Of a stretch of DNA of 64,000 bases, positions 59,977-64,000 are shown piece by piece (the stretch's first letter is position 1; each line of letters starts with the position of its first letter). The notes under the pieces were generated by a model. It was not told the origin of the DNA, did no database searches, and saw only the letters and a list, made by a program, of their open reading frames with translations. The position numbers and the translations under genes were made by a program. Origin of the DNA: RPQJ01 sp044226195 (GTDB lineage Bacteria > Pseudomonadota > Gammaproteobacteria > Steroidobacterales > Steroidobacteraceae); contig JBGAHO010000005.1 of NCBI GenBank assembly GCA_044226195.1, positions 58,180-122,179 on the forward strand, in the 5' to 3' direction.

Positions 59977-61203
59977 ATGAAACGCTTCGACCCGATCGAG
60001 TCGTTCGCGAGCCTGCGCCACGAATTCGGCGAGCACGGCGGCGTGAACATGTCCGTCGAGGCCAGCACTACCTTCACGGTGCTCGACCCGACCACGATGC
60101 CCGAGATCTTCCAGGGCCACCTCGGCCCGGAGAGCGGCGGCTGCTACCTCTACGGCCGGCACTTCAATCCGACGGTGTACGTGCTGGGCCGCCAGATCGC
60201 GGCCTACGAGGGCGCGCAGGCCGGCTACTGCACCGCGAGCGGGCTCGGCGCGATCTCGGCGACGCTCCTGCAGCTCTGTGACACGGGCGATCACGTCGTC
60301 GCCGGCCGCACGATCTACGGCGGCACCTACGCATTCCTGCACGACTACCTGCCGGTGAAGGCCGGCGTGAGCACGACGTTCGTCGACATCTCGGACCTCG
60401 ATGCGGTGGAGCGTGCGTTCACGCCGCGCACGCGGCTGCTGTACTGCGAGACGATCTCGAACCCCACGCTGCGGGTCGCGGACGTGCCGCGCCTCGCGGA
60501 GATCGCGCACCGCCACGGTGCCGCGCTCGTCGTGGACAACACCTTCGCGCCGCTGATCGTGGCGCCGATCCCGCTCGGCGCCGACGTGGTGGTGCACAGC
60601 CTCACCAAGTTCATGAACGGTGCCAGCGACCACATCGCGGGCGCGGTCTGCGGCAGCACCGAGTTCATCCTCCGGCTGATGGACCTGCACACCGGCTCGC
60701 TGATGCTGCTCGGGCAGACCATGGATCCGCAGGTCGCCTTCGACATCAGCCTGCGCCTGCCCCACCTCGGGTTGCGCATGGCCGAGCACAGCCGTCGGGC
60801 GCTCGAGTTCGCGCGTCGCCTCGCCGACCTCGGCCTGCCGGTCGGCTATCCGGGCCTCGAGTCCCATCCGGATCACGCACTGCTGCAGCAACTGCGGCAC
60901 CCGGATTTCGGCTGCGGCGGCATCTTCACGCTCGATCTCGGCCGCCGCGAGCGGGCCTTCGAGTTCATGGCCAGGCTGCAGAACGAGCACCGGTTCGGGA
61001 TGATGGCGGTCAGCCTCGGGTACAGCGAGACCCTGATGTCCTGTTCCGCGGCCTCGACCAGCAGCGAACTGCCGGACGAGGAACTCGAGCGGGCCGGCAT
61101 CCGCCCGGGTCTGGTGCGCATCTCGATCGGGTACACTGGCAGCGTGGAGCAGCGCTGGACGCAGCTGCACGGCGTGCTGAAGGACATGTCGCTGGTCGCC
61201 TGA
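59977..61203 (+). CDS. Cys/Met metabolism PLP-dependent enzyme (trans-sulfuration family)
   Basis: A 408-residue fold-type I PLP enzyme. The Schiff-base lysine is Lys211 in VVHSLTKFMNG. PLP contacts are seen in TASGLGAISATLLQL, RTIYGGTYAF, ETISNPTLRVAD and VVDNTFAPLIV. The C-terminal SLGYSETLMSCSAASTSS and IRPGLVRISIGYT motifs match the cystathionine gamma-synthase/methionine gamma-lyase family. The His-Asp pair in NGASDHIAGAV departs from the usual NGHSDVxGG wording, so it is a side branch, and lyase or sulfhydrylase activity is uncertain. ATG 59977 is chosen; a GTG/ATG-like start 18 bases earlier gives an unlikely extension. No sulfur genes flank it. Confidence 0.88.
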   Translation: MKRFDPIESFASLRHEFGEHGGVNMSVEASTTFTVLDPTTMPEIFQGHLGPESGGCYLYGRHFNPTVYVLGRQIAAYEGAQAGYCTASGLGAISATLLQLCDTGDHVVAGRTIYGGTYAFLHDYLPVKAGVSTTFVDISDLDAVERAFTPRTRLLYCETISNPTLRVADVPRLAEIAHRHGAALVVDNTFAPLIVAPIPLGADVVVHSLTKFMNGASDHIAGAVCGSTEFILRLMDLHTGSLMLLGQTMDPQVAFDISLRLPHLGLRMAEHSRRALEFARRLADLGLPVGYPGLESHPDHALLQQLRHPDFGCGGIFTLDLGRRERAFEFMARLQNEHRFGMMAVSLGYSETLMSCSAASTSSELPDEELERAGIRPGLVRISIGYTGSVEQRWTQLHGVLKDMSLVA

Positions 61204-61234
61204 GCGGGGCGCGCGAAATTGCAAGGAGGGTCCA

Positions 61235-61606
61235 ATGGCCGGTAATGCCGTCACCTGGTTCGAGATCTACGTGCAGGACATGCCGCGGGCGCGCGCCTTC
61301 TACGAGCAGGTGCTCGGCCGCACGCTCGAGAAATTGCCGAGCGGCGACCTGGAGATGTGGGCCTTCCAGGGAGCCCGCGACCAGTACGGCACCGCGGGTG
61401 CGCTGGTGCGCATGGCGGGCGTGCCCTCCGGGGGCAACAGCACGCTGGTCTACTTCGAGTGCGACGACTGCGCCGTCGAGGGCGCCCGGGTCGAGGCGGC
61501 GGGGGGCAAGCTGTTCCGCCCGAAATTCTCGATCGGCCCGTTCGGCCACATCGTGCTGGCGGTCGACACCGAGGGCAATCTCTTCGGCCTGCACTCGATG
61601 CAGTGA
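61235..61606 (+). CDS. VOC-family protein
   Basis: A 123-residue vicinal oxygen chelate fold protein. It opens NAVTWFEIYVQDMPRARAFYEQVLGRTL and ends FGHIVLAVDTEGNLFGLHSMQ, with the second repeat starting STLVYFECDD. This wording (VTWFEI...DTEGNxxGLHS) is shared with the YkcA/CFP30-like branch of small VOC proteins, many of unknown function. AAGGAGG stands 7 nt ahead of the ATG. It is 31 bases behind the PLP enzyme and 65 before the lipoprotein gene, all rightward, but a shared job is not evident. The enzyme activity, if any, is unknown. Confidence 0.87.
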   Translation: MAGNAVTWFEIYVQDMPRARAFYEQVLGRTLEKLPSGDLEMWAFQGARDQYGTAGALVRMAGVPSGGNSTLVYFECDDCAVEGARVEAAGGKLFRPKFSIGPFGHIVLAVDTEGNLFGLHSMQ

Positions 61607-61671
61607 CCCGGTTTCATGAACTCGCGGCCCCCGCGGCCGTCCAACCCATGCTCAGACTTCAGGAGATCACC

Positions 61672-62610
61672 GTGACCCAGTTCCCGACCCGTTTCCTCAC
61701 GCTGTCCGGCCCGGCCCTCCTGGCCGTGCTGGCTCTGGCCGCCTGCGGGCCGAAGAGCCCGTCCGAGCCCGCCGCCGGCGCCGCGTCCCCGGCGGCCGAC
61801 GCCGCGCAGAACGACGCGCGCGCGCAGGAACTCGCCGCCAAGGAGCAGGAGATCGCCGATCGCGAGGCCGCGGTGAAGGCGCAGGAAGAAGCCGCGCAGA
61901 AGGCGAAGGACGAGGAGGCCGCGGCCCAGCAGGCGGCGGCCGATGCGGCAGCGGCCGAGAAGGCCAAGGCCGAGCAGGAAGCGGCGGCCAAGGCGGCCGC
62001 GGCGAAGTCGAGCAGTTCGAAGTCGACGGCCACCAAGGCGGCCGCGACGGGCGGCGCTGCCACCGCGGCGGCGGCCAAGCCGGTCGAACCGCCGAAGCCG
62101 ATCATCGTGCCGGCGGGCACGCAGCTCGCCGTGACGCTCAATTCGGCCGTCTCCACCAAGACGGCGAAGGTCGGCGATCACGTCAACGGCCAGCTCGCCT
62201 CCGACGTGGTCATCGACGGCCGCAAGGCGGCATCCGCGGGCGCCGCGATCAGCGGTTCCGTGCACAAGACGATCTCCGGCAGTGACCGTGTCGGTACGAC
62301 GCCGAAGCTCACGATCATCTTCGACAGCCTGGTCGCCTCGAACGGTGCCACGGTGCCGATCGCGGCCAAGTTCCAGCAGCTCGGCAAGAGCGAGAAGGGC
62401 AAGGACACCGCGAAGATCGTCGGCGCCGCCGCGGCGGGCGCGATCATCGGCAACCAGGTGAGCCACAAGGGCGGCTCGGTGATCGGCGGCGTGATCGGCG
62501 CCGGTGCCGGCACGGCCATCGCCAACAAGACGGGCAACGAGGTCGAGGTGGCCGCGGGTTCGACGATCAACGCGTCGACCACCGCCGACTTCGAGGTCAA
62601 GCAGAAGTAA
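61672..62610 (+). CDS. lipoprotein with Ala/Lys-rich coiled coil and glycine-zipper region
   Basis: A 312-residue lipoprotein. The lipobox is ALAAC after a hydrophobic signal (LSGPALLAVLALAAC). Next is a low-complexity Ala/Lys/Glu/Gln coiled coil (about 45-110), a Ser/Thr/Ala linker, and a beta-rich domain (VPAGTQLAVTLNSAVSTKTAKVGDHV onward). A glycine-zipper segment (AAAAGAIIGNQVSHKGGSVIGGVIGAGAGTAIA) ends the protein. Such proteins span from the outer membrane towards the wall and are often stress-related. GTG 61672 is preferred for AGGAG 6 nt upstream; the ATG at 61648 would put polar residues ahead of the signal. It ends at a strong intrinsic terminator. Confidence 0.85.
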   Translation: MTQFPTRFLTLSGPALLAVLALAACGPKSPSEPAAGAASPAADAAQNDARAQELAAKEQEIADREAAVKAQEEAAQKAKDEEAAAQQAAADAAAAEKAKAEQEAAAKAAAAKSSSSKSTATKAAATGGAATAAAAKPVEPPKPIIVPAGTQLAVTLNSAVSTKTAKVGDHVNGQLASDVVIDGRKAASAGAAISGSVHKTISGSDRVGTTPKLTIIFDSLVASNGATVPIAAKFQQLGKSEKGKDTAKIVGAAAAGAIIGNQVSHKGGSVIGGVIGAGAGTAIANKTGNEVEVAAGSTINASTTADFEVKQK

Positions 62611-62621
62611 CGTCGATCATG

Positions 62622-62665
62622 CGGGGACACCTGCCGGGCCCGGTGCCCGCGGGTGTCCCCGTTTT
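62622..62665. terminator. intrinsic terminator between convergent genes
   Basis: CGGGGACACC (62622-62631) pairs perfectly with GGTGTCCCCG (62652-62661), a 10-bp stem with an inner GC-rich loop, followed by TTTT. It ends the lipoprotein transcript. The opposite strand lacks a T-run directly after the stem, so it is weaker for the leftward gene. Confidence 0.85.
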
Positions 62666-62673
62666 CCCTGGGG

Positions 62674-64000
62674 TCAGTTGCTGGCCCACTTGGCGATCGT
62701 GGTCGCGTCGCCGAGCCCGGCGATCACCTGGTCGCCCGAGATTTCGTTGTGGTACTTGCGGGCGAGCAGGGCCGGGCCGCCGTCCTCCAGCCATTCCTCG
62801 AAGTCGCGCGCCTTCATCGGCTTGGCCACGTACTGGCCCTGGATCTCCTCGCAGCCGAGCGCCTGCAGCATCTGCACCGTCGCCGCGTCTTCCACGCCGT
62901 CGCTGACCGCGCGGATCTTCATGGCGCGTGCCATGGCGAGCACCGCCGAGGTCACGCCCTGCGCCCAAGGATCGGTGTAGAGGTCGGCCATCAGCGCGCG
63001 GTCGAGTTTCATCGAGTCGAACGGCACGCGCCGGATGTGCCCGAGCGAGGAGTGGCCCGTGCCGAAGTCGTCGAGGCCGACGCGCACGCCGCTGCGGCGC
63101 AGGCCGTTCAGCGCGGTCACGACGGCCTCGGGTGCGTCGATCAGGCTGCTCTCGCAGATCTCGAGCTGGAGCGACTCCGGCGGCAGCCGGTAGCGCTCGA
63201 TCGCCGCCTGCACCAGCGTGACGAGGTTCGGGTCGCGCAGCTGGCGGTTCGACAGCAGGTTGGCGACGAAGAAATGCCGGTCGTAGCGTTCGTTCCACGC
63301 CGCGATCTGGCGGCAGGACTCCTCGACCGACCAGCGGTTGATCTCGTCGCTGATGCCCGCTTCCTCCGCGAGCGACGCCACTTCGTCCGGACGCACCGAC
63401 CCGTAGTGCGGGCTGTCCCAGCGCACCTGGACCTCCGCGCCGGTGAGGTCGAAGGTGTCGATGCTCATGCGCGGCTGGTACACGAGGTGCAGCTCGCGGC
63501 GCTCCAGCGCGCCGCGCAGCGCGGATTCCATCAGCAGCCGGCGCCGCGCCTGGGCCTGCGGCAGCGGCGAGAAGAACGTGCAGCTGCGCGGATCGGTGGC
63601 GAGTTCCGCCGCCGCGTGCGCGTTGCCGATCAGCTGTTCGGCGCTCACCTTGTCGCTCTCGGCGAGCGCGACGCCCGCGCTCACGGCGGGGATGAAGTCG
63701 ACCTCGCCGGCGGGCGCGCCCTTGGCGATGGTCTCGAGCATGGCGTGCACCAGCGTCGCCACGTGCTCGGCCGAGACCCGGCTGCGCAGCAGCAGGCTCA
63801 GCTCGCCGTCGGCGGTCCGGCACACGGAAGGCAGGTCGGTGCGCCACAGGATCGTGCCGCCCTGGCAGTAGCGGTTGAGTTCGCCCTCGATGCGGCGCGC
63901 GATCTGCGCGAGCAGCTTGTTCGCGAAGGCGATGCCCTGGGCCTGCGCGATGCGGTCGTACGCGTGCACGCGGAACGTGACGAGCGCGAAGGCCGGGAAG
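62674..64000 (-). CDS. degenerate GGDEF-EAL domain protein (5' end outside window)
   Basis: At least 442 residues, open to the window edge at its N-terminal side. The first visible part resembles a GGDEF domain that has lost its active site: where GGDEF belongs, the text reads TADGELSLLL. The EAL domain that follows has AEVQVRW in place of EALLRW, the intact DDFGTGHSSLGHI loop, and SDGVED where active enzymes have AEGVET. The metal-binding and catalytic set is therefore incomplete. It is more likely a c-di-GMP receptor or scaffold (FimX-like) than a phosphodiesterase. Upstream domains may lie beyond base 64000. It faces the lipoprotein gene across the terminator. Confidence 0.85.
   Translation of the reverse strand, partial: FPAFALVTFRVHAYDRIAQAQGIAFANKLLAQIARRIEGELNRYCQGGTILWRTDLPSVCRTADGELSLLLRSRVSAEHVATLVHAMLETIAKGAPAGEVDFIPAVSAGVALAESDKVSAEQLIGNAHAAAELATDPRSCTFFSPLPQAQARRRLLMESALRGALERRELHLVYQPRMSIDTFDLTGAEVQVRWDSPHYGSVRPDEVASLAEEAGISDEINRWSVEESCRQIAAWNERYDRHFFVANLLSNRQLRDPNLVTLVQAAIERYRLPPESLQLEICESSLIDAPEAVVTALNGLRRSGVRVGLDDFGTGHSSLGHIRRVPFDSMKLDRALMADLYTDPWAQGVTSAVLAMARAMKIRAVSDGVEDAATVQMLQALGCEEIQGQYVAKPMKARDFEEWLEDGGPALLARKYHNEISGDQVIAGLGDATTIAKWASN

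Overview
This window is a GC-rich bacterial chromosome segment with about 50 densely packed genes. The content points to a heterotrophic gammaproteobacterium with strong lipid and hydrophobic-compound catabolism, perhaps Nevskiales or Steroidobacterales-like. Supporting genes are the fadBA pair, several acyl-CoA dehydrogenases and CoA ligases, a TonB-dependent receptor with a P450, an Slt-type transglycosylase, a DgcZ-type cyclase and a bactofilin locus. The taxonomic placement is inference. I see no rRNA, tRNA, CRISPR array, prophage or transposase gene.

Region 1 (1-7743): the end of gnd, then leftward zwf-pgl-polysaccharide deacetylase (oxidative pentose phosphate pathway). A Drg/Obg-type GTPase with a TGS domain follows, then a five-gene membrane-lipid operon: CDP-alcohol phosphatidyltransferase, lysophospholipid acyltransferase, CDP-diglyceride synthase and two membrane proteins. 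Region 2 (7760-13662): a stand-alone receiver domain, a likely small structured RNA ending in an intrinsic terminator, a gene of unknown function, and an slt-S9 peptidase pair.

Region 3 (13737-28187) is the most unusual part. A TonB-dependent receptor, a metallo-beta-lactamase-fold hydrolase and a cytochrome P450 form one operon. Next come a crotonase and an SDR (leftward), a two-subunit B12-dependent acyl-CoA mutase (rightward), its MeaB-type chaperone GTPase and an iron-type alcohol dehydrogenase (leftward), and then a CoA ligase, a TetR regulator and an acyl-CoA dehydrogenase (rightward). Inverted repeats sit in the control regions, and a 230-bp element with imperfect 38-nt inverted ends separates the mutase from its chaperone. 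The mutase lacks the otherwise conserved catalytic His of the GYH motif (Asn here). My reading is that this is an uptake, hydroxylation, CoA-activation, oxidation and carbon-skeleton rearrangement route for an unknown, probably branched or quaternary-carbon substrate.

Region 4 (28189-37454): a large secreted reprolysin-like metalloprotease with a C-terminal Gly-rich sorting tail, then fadB-fadA and a long acyl-CoA dehydrogenase, with a 19-G homopolymer in between. Region 5 (37480-51815): LOG-family protein, AsmA, a VOC protein, the cyanophycin locus (iadA-cphB-cphA-cphA'), then leftward fadD, histidine phosphatase and gamma-glutamyltransferase. Region 6 (52055-64000): a quinone-oxidoreductase-like enzyme, a crotonase lacking its glutamates, a CoA ligase, the M23 peptidase-coiled coil-bactofilin trio, a CZB-GGDEF cyclase, a nitronate monooxygenase-like enzyme, a Met/Cys PLP enzyme, a VOC protein, a glycine-zipper lipoprotein, and a degenerate GGDEF-EAL protein cut by the window edge.
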